DNA of 64,000 nt from assembly GCF_032118995.1 (NCBI RefSeq), contig NC_092663.1:5456001-5520000 (forward strand), read 5' to 3'. The position numbers were made by a program, and so were the translations under genes. The stretch comes from Asterias amurensis (taxonomy: Eukaryota; Echinodermata; Asteroidea; Forcipulatida; Asteriidae). Of this stretch, positions 11,086 through 24,600 are shown in pieces (within the stretch, counting starts at the first letter, position 1; each line of letters starts with the position of its first letter). Below the pieces are notes generated by a model. The model ran no database searches. It was given only the letters and a program-made list of their open reading frames with translations, and had not been told where the DNA came from.

Positions 11086-12017
11086 AATTGAAAACAAACT
11101 GTGGATTTAATTTTGTTGATAATTGGTAATACAAAAATGTACCCAATATAAAGGGAAGGTTTCAGATATTTCTCCTCCCTTTGTGGGTGAGACGGTGGTT
11201 GGGACGAGGAGAATTTAACAGTCAATTTTTATTTAAAGGGAATGTCTACGTTTGGTATTTACTGTCATGGTAATACACACTTTTGGTTTGAATCCTATAG
11301 CGGCTTTCCATAATATAAAATCAATTTTAGAAGCATTTCACTCCAATGTGGTGTGGTTTTGTTACCATAAGTTCTGTGTGACTTAACAAAAAATAATATC
11401 AATTGATATATCGTTCTTTCCTGTTGAAGTTGTTTGCTTTCCGCAACTTTGTAAAATGAAATAGAGTGTTTTCCCCGAAAATGTAAATGGAATATCCCTC
11501 TGTTTGTATGTGCATTCATGCCGTATCACGGTCAGTTCCCACAGTGTGGGGATATCTGCACAAAACAAAAAATAAAATTATTGAAAAATAATGTTTTGTA
11601 ACCGTCACAGTTGAGTGGTATCCAATATTGTAGTATTCAACTCAATACATAAAATGTCTGCGGAAAGGGAGCCAACAAACTTCTATGTTGTCATTTCCTT
11701 GTAGAGTTGAATCCGTGTGGTTAAAAAAATCACGCACATTATCGGAAGTGTTTAGTCATTAGGGCACAGCTCACAAGTTGAGTGCACCAAAACAGACGAA
11801 GGATTTACATTATTTTTGTCTAAACTGTATTGTTCCTTTTACTTATTAATATTGTGCTTGTAGTTTGGGAATAAGCTGGTGTGTTTCTGAATTGTACGAG
11901 AATCGTCCAGAAGGACCGAGAATCCCGGAAGGCATTTACACCGGTGGAAAGTGACGGGAAGACCCGGGTGGAGACTGCTGAACGTCACGGTGCGATCTCA
12001 TTTCACGGAGGTATGGT
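11086..12017. other. Intergenic, nothing recognised
   Basis: AT-rich DNA with short chance ORFs on both strands. No conserved protein, RNA gene or clear TIR pair was recognised. Confidence 0.5.
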
Positions 12018-12345
12018 ATTGTCAAAGACCACTATTTTCACTTGGTGTATCCCAACAAGCATGAAGTGACAAATCTGTGAATATTAATTTGGACTCAATT
12101 TGTCAGTTTTGCTGTCAAATGCCTATAATCATAAAGGCTACGGATGTTCGGTATTTTATTATTAAGAATTAACCTCTTCCTCAAAAAATATGTTACTTGA
12201 GAGGGAGCCGTTTCTCACAATGTTTTACACTATCGAAATCTCACAATGTTTTACACTATCAAAATCTCTCCATTGCTCGTTACCAGGTAAGCTGTTATGG
12301 CTAAAAATTGTCCAATAGTGTATATATATATATATATATATAGCC
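12018..12345. repeat. MITE family A, degenerate copy, followed by a (TA)n microsatellite
   Basis: Family blocks CACTTGGTGTATCCCAACA, GAGGGAGCCGTTTCTCACAA and CTCCATTGCTCGTTACCA occur in order. A short internal duplication of TCTCACAATGTTTTACACTA is present. A (TA)n run follows at about 12317-12342, then a fragment (TATAGACTGTGCAAGTCTTG) of the TIR family found at 15896. Confidence 0.65.
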
Positions 12346-12577
12346 CAATGGCGTATCATTATAGACTGTGCAAGTCTTGCGCATGTCAAAAACCAGTATT
12401 CTAACAACATACATGTGAAAATGTGGGCACGAACATCAGCACCGTACCAACACCAACAGAAAAACAAACACGCACTAGCATAACAACAACACCATGCAAC
12501 AGATACTTTGCTTATTTATTTCCTCCTCATGTTTTGTCTATCAGAACCTTTAGCAAAAGAACTTTCTAGACCTCAAG

Positions 12578-12662
12578 ATGGATGGCGAAACTCAGCAAAG
12601 ACAAACTCGGTTTTCCGCTCTTGTGGTTCTCGTTCTTCTGTCATCACAGTGTTGCTCACAAG
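12578..12662 (+). CDS. Integrin beta exon 1 (start codon and signal peptide)
   Basis: ATG in AAGATGG context, then a charged n-region and the hydrophobic core [14 protein letters not shown]. Donor CAAG|GTTAGT, phase 1. The intron that follows is 2.3 kb and repeat-rich. Confidence 0.9.
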
Positions 12663-15600
12663 GTTAGTCGAGTCAAATTGTTATCAATACAAAGACTGCG
12701 ATTGGTGCATGATGATCACGTGCACAAAATCTGGACCCAATTGCGTAATCGTAAGAAAACTGCCAAATATTGTTCATGACCTCATGTTCCTATTCACAGG
12801 GAGGGGTCCTGAACCGTTTCAGGGTCAGTGTTCAGGGTAACACTGACCCTGAAACGGTTCAGGGGTCATTCAGGGTAACACTGGCCCTGAAACGGTTCAG
12901 GACCCCTCCCTCAATATCTGGGTGATTTTGACATAATGTCAAAATTACCCAGATATTGATTTGTGTGCTTTCAGATGCCTAAAACACGATTCAGACCTTA
13001 AGTATTTAAATTATTGAGTGAGAAAATACTCTTTCTCAAAAACTACACGTAACTTCAGATGTAGCCGTTTCTCACAGTGTATTATGATATCAACAGCTCT
13101 CCATTGCTCGTTAACAAGTAATTTTTAAGAAATAATATCCCCAATATATGTTTTCCTGCAGATTTTCTTAAAATGACTTATGGCAGAAATCGTATCAAAC
13201 ATTCGTGCTCTCGTGGCGTTCTTCTGGGTTCATGGCGATAATGTACTGTACGAGTTAAGCAATCGGACCCCACGATTCACTTCCAAATTTAAATGAAGGT
13301 GTAGATGGTGTTTACAGCTGAGTGAACAGATTGGGATATTTCGTATGAATCAGTGGTGAAATGTCAACACAACCTTCAGCACAATAAAAAAAACACCTAA
13401 AATATCCCACACTGAGTAACTCCAATGCGAACGTTTATGGCAAGCCATATGCCCAATAATTCGATAAACACTGTTTATCACCGATAAACACTGTTTATCG
13501 CCGTTAAACACTGTTTTTCGACCGATAAACACTGTTTTTCGAGGTGATAAACAGAGTTTACCGATAAACACTGTTTATCAACTGATAAACATTGTTTATC
13601 GAAAAACTGTTTAACAAGCGATAAACAGAGTTTTTCGAGGTGATAAACAGAGGTTTTTCGATAAACACTGTTTTATCAAGTGATAAACATGGTTTATCGA
13701 AAAACAGTGTTTATCGGTCGATAAACATAGTTTTACGCCGACGCCAGATGCCAAACAATTCGATAAACAGTGTTTATCAGTTGATTAACACTGTTTATCG
13801 AGAAAAAACTGTGTTTATCAACTGATAAACAGAGTTTTTCGATAAACACTGTTTATCGAAAAACTATGTTTATCAAGCCATATGCCCAATAATTCGATAA
13901 ACACTGTTTATCACCGATAAACACTGTTTATCAATTGATAAACGATGTTTATCTCGAAAAACAGTGTTTATCGGTCGAAAAACTGTGTTTATCGGCGATA
14001 AACAGTGTTTAAACAGTGTTTATCGAATTATTGGGTATATGGCTGCCATAAACGTTTGTATAACAAAGGCACATTTTCACACCGTGGCAAAGCATTACGT
14101 ACTGAACTATACTGTGAGATGGTACAATGACAACAAAACTGTTGTATATAATATAATTGCTTTACGATTAATTATACAATAGTTGTTCCGTGTCTCTTGC
14201 TCTCTTTCTCGACGGGGCAAGGAAGTGGGAAATTGATTCAGGGGGAAGTATTGGCACACGATTGGAAAGAAAGATTATTCATGAAATGGTCCAACTAGGC
14301 TCCCCACAACTAGGCTTGGCACACATTCGCAATTTATGTAAATGTATTTGTCGTGCATTCTGTTTGTCTAGTCTGTCTTGTGTTTTCTTTCTTCTGTATA
14401 GTATTTTATGTTGTTTGTCTGTCCATAGGTTAAGGCACAAAAGCCTCTGCCTCACCCTAACCTAATTGTTGTCCTAAAAGCTTCCTAATATATTTTTTAT
14501 AACTATCTAAATCATTGTAAACTTTCATATCCTAAGATACTAAGTAATACTGTAAACTACTCATAATTTGAATATAACTATAAAACTTTGTAAAATGTCT
14601 AAGTGTACATGAAGGGCAGCAATGAAATAAATGTGTGCAAACACAATACAAATACAAATACGATTCCCTTACGGGTACCATCTACTTCTGGGTCATGAGA
14701 AACGTCGTTTAAACTATTATATAATTGTTTTGTCTTGCCAAATTGTCAAGACCAGAATTCGAACCCACACTCTGATGTAATTATTGCTCCATGCTACGTT
14801 CAGCAAGGATTATTGTGTGCTCTGCAAATCTGTCACATTGTACCCACTGCGCATAATAACACTCCACAGCTGCTCCGTTTATAAGGGAATTTGAAGACAT
14901 GGGAATTGGATGACGTTGTTTGAATAATTAAATTGTTTTGCAGTAACGGATACAGTACCCCAAGAGCCGTCTGAATTGGAAGATAATGTATGCTCTGGGG
15001 GAAGGACGTGCGGGGACTGTACTGCCATTGATCCCTCATGTGGCTGGTGCACACAGCAGGTTAGTTGGTTACTTATTCAAAAAGGCGCTATATAAATGTC
15101 ATGTTTACTACGTGACTGTTGCGCACAACAGGTTAGTGTTTAGTTGGTTACTTATTCAAATAATGTGACTGGTGCGCACAACAGGTGTGTTTAGTTGGTT
15201 ACTTATTCAAACATGTGACTGGTGCGCACAACAGGTGTGTTTAGTTGGTTACTTATTCAAACATGTAACTGGTGCACACAACAGGTGTGTTTAGTTGGTT
15301 ACTTATTCAAACATGCGACTGGTGCGCAAATGTCGCGCCTTCCTGTCATGGTCACCTAAGACGTCATGTCCTGTTCGATCTAGGATTTTCGACACAGCAG
15401 ATTCAAAATGGAAGTGGTTAGTTGTAATTATTAAAAGCTGTATTCTATTTTGTGGTCCACATCTTGTTTCCTTAATACTTTTATGTTTTCATTGCAAGTT
15501 TCAAATAAATTCCTCTCATGTCATTTTACTTTCTCGATCCATGGTATGGTGTATAAGAATGGATCAGCCTGTTTTTCATACACTTATCAAAATATTGTTT

Positions 15601-18600
15601 TAGTATTTGCTGAAGTTCTTGTCAAACTAGAACTGGGTGGTACACGAGCTGTAGGGTCAGAAAGTATATTATAAACTTTTGACTCGCCACACTTATAGCA
15701 CTTTGACGATTATTTTCAGGGGTTTACGGAAGACACTGGCTTTCTAAGGTGTGATCTAATTCAGAACTTAATCAACAAAACGTGCCTGAATATTACCTAC
15801 CCAGTCAGCAGCGTCATCATAGAAGAGGTTCGTAAGATTCATTTGCTTTGAATTAAAGACCAAGCCCAACTTCAAAACTGCTTAAGCATACAAAATAATA
15901 GACTGTGCAAGTCTCGCGCGCACCGGAGCGAGAAAACACGACAACTGAAGAACTTAATTTTTTTATGAATCAAATCTTTGCTTTAATGTTTTCTTAATGC
16001 CGAATCTGAACAACAAAAACAACCATTAGAGCTTGTTTAAATTAGTTTCAGCTTTTTAAACTAATACACAATTATCGGTTAAAGTCTATGTATAGACAAA
16101 AGTAAAACTCTGGGACAAGGATGTTTGTTTGATCTTAAATGTTTTGAAACCCCTTTTGTAAATCTACGCCCGAATGTGAAACTACTGAAAGCTGGTTTAT
16201 ACGCGGACGCACAATGGTCGCAAGGGCGTTAGATAAACGCGTGACGCATTTTAAAGAGGAAGCCGACGCCTAAGCGACCAATGAAAAGGCTTTCCACCCC
16301 GCGCTGCCAAAACAAGCGTCTGCGTAAGTTTCGTGATCGGAGATGGGCACAAATTCTTAATTTTTTACAAGTAACCTGACCTGAGGTCAAGTTTAAACAT
16401 CGGTTTTTCTTCGTTTTTATGATGACTTTATTTTTACTTTTATATATGTTGTTAATTAGTATTACATTTTTAACAACATATGTCATTTTTATGGTCATAA
16501 ACTATATTAAACTAAAGTAATGGACGAAACAAAATCTCCCCAACGTAAAACTCCATAAGGTTAGGACCACAATGGTCCCGGAAGTTCAAATCTGCGCGAG
16601 ACTTGCACAGTCTATTGCCAAGCCCAACAAAATAATGCTAACCAGAATAAGGTTACCAGCGTAAATGTCATTTTTACATATTTTGTTTTTAAATGTACCT
16701 GGTTATCCTGCTTAGTTGTGCTTAGCAAACAAAATGTTAAGCAATATTTTTGGCATAAGCAGCTCTATGAAATTTTGACCCTGGACTCGGTTAGACTCGA
16801 TACATGACGCGAAAGGGACGCTGACGTAACGTTTTTATGGACAAGAACAGCTTTCGTACAATGATTTGATTTCTTTTGCCGCCTCAGTGAGGGCGCCGTT
16901 TGGCCTCAGAGTGCACTGTTTCGCCCACAGACATAGACCTTTTCGCAAATATCGGGGCGCGCGCGTAAAGCTTGGAATTAGGTGCATTGTGGTCTAGCTG
17001 GTAGCAAAATTTGATTCATATCTATCCCACAATGCACCTCATTCAACAGTCTGCGCTTGCGCATTGGTATTTGCGATAAGGTCTATAAAGAACCTATAGA
17101 CAGTAGGGGGCGCCAAATTGTAATTTTGTACTTTCTCAAACCGTGGGCGGAAGTTAACGCGCGACCCGCTGCTTTTACTTAGTACACGTTTTGGTATAAC
17201 CTTGAGGCAGTGCCCGCACCGTCTTAATTATATTTTATAAATTTGCATAAGATGATGACCCGATGCGGGATTGTAGCCTGAATATGTAGGACAACAGTTC
17301 ATAAATAATCCATATGACTGTTTGCAAATGTTGGGCGTTGAGGTTGAGCTGTAAAATGTCGTGTTTACAACCCCTTTTCCGGGAAATCCAGTCTAAACTC
17401 CGTGTTGCGTACGCTCGCGTGGAATGCACACAAAACAATTGCGTATCAGTAGCACGTAAGTCTATGCGGTACGCGCCAGCGCCCGGCGAAAACCACGCAC
17501 CGACGCGCCTTTTGGTCGGAAAGTGTGACGAACATATTTTTTTTCTAAAATTCTTCTACTTTCATCGTTTTGGAGAAAGTTCAGAAAGAGGAGGAGAAAC
17601 AGCAAACAACTAACGGCAGAAAAGGTATCTAGCTAATATAATAATGATCTTACAATTTTTTTTTTACATTGTTTCTTAGAAGTTAGAGTAAGACTATGGT
17701 TTTTCTATCGTCATCTCTTCACTCGCCCATTGCTACAGGTGTTTTCGCTTGCGTTTTCACAAATTTTGCCCACGGCTAAGCCCGGTTCATACTTTCTGCG
17801 AGTGTGAATGCGAAGCGAATTTTATGTAAATTTGATGTCACAACCCTCCTTTCGCAGCGATATTCGCAAGTGAGTTGAGCAAAGTTGAGCTGCTGCGAAT
17901 TGTTCATTGCGAAGTTGTGACGTCAACATTCGTATCGCGTTCGCAATCGCAGGAAGTATGAACCGAGCTTTATGGGTATAGTCTGGTGAATTACGGTATC
18001 TGGACGTTGATTTCCATAGGTATACTGTCCGTCTATAGGTTCTTTATGTCTGTGGTTTCGCCTGAGTGGGGGCGCTGTTTGGCATCAGTGAGGGCGCTGT
18101 TTTGCCTGAGTGGGGGGTGCTGTTTGGCGTCAGTGAGGGCGCTGTTTCGCCTGAGTGGGGGCACTGTTTGGCTTCAGTGAGGGCGCTGGTTGGCCTCAAT
18201 ATGTGCGCTGTTTATCCATGAGGGCGCTATGTTGTGGCTGAGTTCGGGCGGTGTGTTGGCCCGTGTGGGCTGTTCCTTTTGTATTGGTTGTTTCTCAAGC
18301 CCGAACGATGACAACATGACCCGAGATTGATTCACTCGGAACAAGATCACACACCACCTCTCATCAGGGGTTTTCGAGAACAACTCTTTACAAAATGGCA
18401 GCACAACATCAATAGAATAAGTAAATTAGATGCAAAGTGACTCTCATACACATCGGTGTATGGGTAAAACCAAAATTAAAGACTCTCAAAAAGATTGTTA
18501 AAGTTAATATTGATAAGTTGAAAGTTAAAAGTCATCCAAAAGAAAATAAGGACAGTGTGGTCTCTTTTCTACTGTCTTTTCCAACTGTTAAAAAACATCA

Positions 18601-21600
18601 TTTTTAACTGACGAACCTCAGACTTGTGACAGTGGTGCGTTCGTTCAGCTGCCCTGGGTCGACCCCGGTGTGTGGCGTTTTTTTTTATCCAGGACGAACG
18701 TGGGTAATTATCTGCACACGTTCGTCCTGGGAAAAAAAACGCCACACACCGGGGTCGACCCAGGGAAGCTAAACGAACGCACCCATGTGAGGGCACTTTT
18801 TGACCTTTTGACTCTAACTAAGTTTAAGCATGGAGCAATAAACTAAGCTCCATGGTTTAAGAGGGAGTTTTGACGAGTGTGACGTCTTTTTATGGGTTCT
18901 TTTAATATTTCACTACCGAAAAGATTTTATCGATACTTGTCATTTGTACTGTACTCGATCATGAATTCACTAATATTGTTCAGTATCTTTTGTAGAATGA
19001 GGAGCTAAGAGATGCTGATCCAGTTCTAGGCGATCCTGTCCAAGTTGCACCTCAGAAAATCAGACTGAAACTCCGACCTGGTATGTATTAATGTTCCGTC
19101 CCAACTTGATAATCGTCCCAACTTTAGTTGGGACTGGCTGGTCCCAACTTGAGTGTTAAAGTTGGGGCGTCCCAACTGTAGTTGGGATTTTACATAGAGC
19201 TCAACAGTACCATGCGTGGATTACTGTACTGTCGGGACCAGACTGTGTAGACTTGATTTCAAGTCTGAGAGTGCGGTTATTTCTCTGCATCAGCCACACA
19301 GAATTAACTGCCGTCCCAAAAGTGTACCAATGCATGCAATGGGTTGACTGTCCCAACTTGGTGTAGTGGGATATGGATAGGCCCGGGTTGATAATATTTT
19401 AGCTGAGTGGTTGGAATGGTCTCCTCATAGAAGATGGGACAGTTACTCTGTTGGGACCCCCAGTAATGGCTGTCCAATGGGGATAGACCAAAATAATTCA
19501 TTTTATAATATTTTATTTGGTAGAGATGGTCTTAACTATAGTTGGGACAGTCATTGGTACAGCTGGGACAGTTGTTACTCTAGTTGGGACCCCCAGTCCC
19601 AACTGTAATAATGACTGTCCCAACTGTAGTGGGTATTGACCAAATTTATTTTATAATAATTTATTTGGTAGAGATGGTCTCAACTATAGTTGGGACAGTC
19701 ATTGGTACAGTTGGGACAGTCATTACTCTAGTTGGGACCCCCAGTCCCAACTGTAGTAATGACTGTCCCAACTGTGTATGGGTTTTGACCAAATTTATTT
19801 TATAATATTTTATTTGGTAGAGATGGTCTCAACTATAGTTGGGACAGTCATTGGTACAGCTGGGACAGTTGTTATTCTAGTTGGGACCCCCAGTCCCAAC
19901 TGTAATAATGACTGTCCCAACTGTAGTGGGTATTGACCAAATTTATTTTATAATAATTTATTTGGTAGAGATGGTCTCAACTATAGTTGGGACAGTCATT
20001 GGTACAGTTAGGACAGTCGTTACTCTGGTTGGGACCCCCAGTCCCAACCAACTGTAGAAATAACTTGACTTCGCTTGTTCAAGTTGTCTTGGCCCCTCAA
20101 GGCATGTTTATTTGTTTGATGACCACAAGTTCATCTCTATTTGTACAAGTAGGCTCAAATGCGTAACACTATAATTTTCAACATTAACCAGGTTAAGAGT
20201 TTCTTGAGAATAATTAATTTACCCACTCAAACCCTTCTACTACGCACCGCCACGCTCCAGCCACAAACAATTACCGACTTGATTTAAAGACTAGCTCACA
20301 CCATGAGGCAGTCTACCACCATGCCCACACAACCCTGCAACGCGCTGGTACCCTGCATTACTCCCCAAATATAGTTGGGACGCCCCAACTTTAACACTCA
20401 AGTTGGGACCAGGCCCAACTATAGTTGGGACGATTATCAAGTTGGGGCGGAACATTAATAAACCATAACCTCGAATTATACCTTCATTAATTCAACTTCA
20501 AGGAGAGTCTGACTTTGAGTTGATGCCACTCGGTTCTGCTCTGAGCGAGCCAGGTCAGAGGTCAGAGCATGAATTATGCGGTTCAGTGAGGGTCAATTCG
20601 ACTCTTAATCTGCCCACCAGTGGCCTAATCCTAAACATGCTAAACAAAATTAATTGTCCCAATTTCGCCATGGAATCATTCAAAGGCAAGATTCAATAAC
20701 TAACACTATAACGACCGTTGGGAGGAGGGTTACGTTATCGCAACTATAATAGGTGCAACCTCGTTCTATAAGCATAATTTTAATTGGGATTTATTTCAAT
20801 GTATTAAATATTATATCTGCCTTACATTTAAAAAGTTAACCGGTGCAAAAGTAGTAGAGCGCATTATAATAATTAGAGTCCCCAGCACTTCTTCTACAAG
20901 GTTTCTAGAAGTACCCTAGCACCACACACCTGCAACCTATACATCCCTACACTGGGTGGGAGATTGATTGGTTATAACAGATTATTATTTGTTACAGACA
21001 CTGCACCCTGGACACCTTCGGTCATAGGGAAACTTTCTCCAGTCTTCTCTGTTGGTGTTTTGGTCGTCAAAGTTGCGAGATAATATTAATATTATTTTTT
21101 TTCTTTCAGTATTTATAGTTATGAAAGAAAAAATACATATTTTTATGTAGTTTTATTGTTAACCAATGCCATTAATAGTCTGTGACTTTTTATTTGGTGA
21201 GAACATTGTATTTTTATATGAAAATAAACCAATTTTGAATTGAATTGAATTGAATTGAATTGAATTGAAGAAACACCCTTGTCACCACACCAAGTTGTGT
21301 CCTTTCAGATGCTTGAATTTGGGACCTTACAAAATTAATTTCTAAGGCCTCGAAATCAAATTCGAATATTTAGTGAGAAATAACGATGTTGTTATATTTA
21401 GAGGGAGCCTTTACCTCACAATGTATTACACAATTAACATGCTTACAATTATTTTGAGCAATTACCATTTATTTTGAGCAATTACCAATAATATCCAGGG
21501 CTTTTAACTGAAATTTATCTTATTGTTTTATTTCTCCCCGTCACCTTACAGGTGAAAGTGTGAATCTGAGGGTATCTGTGCGTCAGGCCAGGGATTACCC

Positions 21601-24600
21601 GGTGGACCTCTATTACGTCATGGATTTAAGCGGGTCAATGAGGGATGATTTAGACAACCTTAAGGTGTTAGCCGATAGAATAGGTACGCCTTGACCCTAA
21701 ATCAAAATCAAATGTGACTTGACCCCGCTTTGAGTCAGTTTGACCCTAATCCATTTATACGTGGCTTTTCGCATTGGCTTGGGCTCTGTGGTTTTGATTA
21801 GTGTACATTTTGTTCAGTATTTTCAACATATGGAGCCGAGACTTGGAAAAGAGTCGTGTTTAAAAGTATGTTTTTGGTTCTTCAGACTTATTTAATTTCT
21901 TGTTTTTCAGCAACGGAGATGGGAGAAATTACGAGAAATTTCCGACTTGGTTTTGGCTCTTTTGTCGAGAAAACATTATCACCATTTACGAATACTACTC
22001 CTAGTAGGTAAGTGTTGGATTTAATTGTTTTTATCAAAGTAAAGGGTAACCAAGGGATGCCAGTTTTCCGGCTGTTGCCGGATTTCCGGCTTTTTAAAAT
22101 CTTCCCCGATTTTTTCCGGCACTCTGTGTTTCATCTGGCAGGAAAAAGAAAAAAAGAAAAGAAAAAAAAATTCTGGCGCTCCGTATTTCATCTGGCTGGA
22201 GAAAATATATTTTATTGAAAACAGATTTCCGTTGTTCCGTTTTTCATCTGGCCAGAGAAAATATAAGTTTTGAAAAACATTTCCGGATCTCCGTATTTCA
22301 TTTGGCCGGAGAAATATATTTTATTGACAACGAATTTCCGGCGCTCCATAATTCATCTGGCCAGAGAAAAATATATAAAATAATATCTGCTGTCAAATCG
22401 CTGTCAACTCGTCAACTCAACCACTTCCAAAATGGCAGGCATGAACTAGTCTTGACCTAAGGCCTCAGCGATCAACTAACATAAATTGCAGTACATTCTA
22501 CACATGCAGTACCAATCATTCACGCCTTGAGGCAAGACTTTTCCAAATGCAGGAAAGCGCCCTCTGTTGTCCATTTTGTTCAAGCCTGTGAAAAAGCAAG
22601 ATGGCGACCGACGGCTTTTTAGCTAAGAGAAATTTTTTTCACGATCAAAAAACAAAATTCTTACAATCGAAATGTAGCATAAACTTTCAAATTCTCTTTA
22701 GAGCTTATACTGTATAGTTTTATGCATCCTTTGTGGATTTTAAATTTATTTTGGAGGAGTTGACGGCGAGTTAGCGGCACCAATTGAGTTGACTCCTCCC
22801 AATAATGTGCGTTGCTAGCTGACACCGATCGAAAACTTGCAAAAGAAGGTTTTTTTATACAACCGATCCTCACATTACGAACCCATCAACATGGTTGACA
22901 AAAACCAAAGTACTGTAGCGTCGACCGTGCCTTGTACACAGTTTAATGACACAATTGAAGGTACAATTAACTGCCTTTTCTGTCCGTTTCTTTGGATGTG
23001 TATTCACACACAACAAGTCATAAAATTACACGAAGCAGAACCTAAGCCAGAGAGCGCCCTCTCCAGCGAGCAGACACGATCGGCTTGTCTGGGCCACAAG
23101 CGTTGCTCCGAAGGGGAGTGGTGCTGGCGCCCCCTACCGGTCGATCGGCATCGCCGCTACAGTACTTTAAAGGCAGAAATAAGAGGGTTAAGATCGTCTA
23201 AAAATGGGAAAAAAACAAAAAAAATTAAAACTGAAAATTCGAGACTAAAATGAGACTATGCTTGCCTTTTTGCAAGAGAGGGGGGGGGGGCAAAATTTTC
23301 TTTTTCTTTATGTTTTATTAAAAAAGTGTTGTTATGTTCTTTATAGTTTTTTGGTCTGAGGGAGGGGGGGCGGTGACCCCTTTTCCTTCAAACAATTTTT
23401 TCCAGGCTCTGAAGGAAAGAGCCACTGGCATCCCTGGTAACCATACCAACTACGAAAAATCTTTGAATATTTTAGTTTATATATTTTGAACTAAACTGCG
23501 AATTAATTATTTTTTTACTTCTTAGTATTTTGGAACCGTGCCCAGGTTGCCAACCGACTTACAACTTCATAAACCATCTTCCTTTGGACGTTGAAACAAG
23601 CTTGTTTTCGGTAGGAAAGTATTTCAGTAAATTCGGGGACGCTAGGTGGCAGCAGACTCGACTAGGTGCCAGAGCTCTCAATGCCACTCTAATGGGTACT
23701 TACCATACTTTATGCAATACGCATGTCAGATTACTCGCTGGTTTGCTGTCACCTCTTGTCCCTTTAGCCCCAGCAATGTTCAACTTGAACATCTTCTTCA
23801 GAAAGCATATTAGAGTCGATTGAACTCAAAGTTGGGTATAGCTGTTGTACATAAACCGACAACTTCTGTGAAATTATTTTACTAATTCCTTAAAACCTAC
23901 AGCACCTCACTTCAGGGAAGCCTTCTGCCATGGTTTTGTTTGTACTTTGTGTCGTTCAATAAGTACCAAAACCATTCAAATGAGTGTCCTCGCTCCTAGC
24001 TACAATACAAGTTGGTTAACATGTTTATTTTCCCGGTTTTCAGGAAAAAATAAGAGAGACCATAATCTCCAAAAACATAGACTCCCCCGAGGCCGGACTT
24101 GATGCCCTCATGCAGATCACAGTATGCAAAGTAAGTGATGTCAGCAGGTCAAAAGTTATGATTGGACGACCCTCAGCTGAGGTCTTGAATTCAAGCATCT
24201 GAAAGCACACAACTTGTGCGCCAAGGGTGTTCTTTTCTTTGACGACCAATTGAATTCAAATGTTCACAGGTTTGTTACTTTATGCATATATATTGAGATC
24301 AGCAAGTGAGAAGACGAGGTCTTTGACAATACCAAACATGTCCAGTGCCTTGGAGCGGCTCTTTAAAATTAAGCCCCGATGAAATTGGTAAACCATGGAG
24401 GAAACAAAACGCATACTTCCCATGGGGGCCACTGCACAAAGAGCACGCTGACCTTCAAAATGCCTTATTGTGTTACAATCTTATTTTTATTTGAAAGGAT
24501 TTGATCGGTTGGCTGCCTAAAGCAAGACACATCATTATTTACACAAGCGACGATATTGTTCACATTGCTGGTGACGGAAAAGTAAGTGGTGCTCATTTAT

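Noticed and set aside
12508..12840. 110-codon ORF over integrin exon 1
   Set aside because: Different frame from the signal peptide and runs through the splice donor and hairpins; no family recognised.
13458..14032. CRISPR-like regular array
   Set aside because: Units are contiguous palindromes without unique spacers in an animal intron; a satellite, not CRISPR.
22837..23253. 138-codon open frame in integrin intron 6
   Set aside because: Starts at TTG, no recognised domain, low-complexity lysine-rich end; probably chance in repeat DNA.
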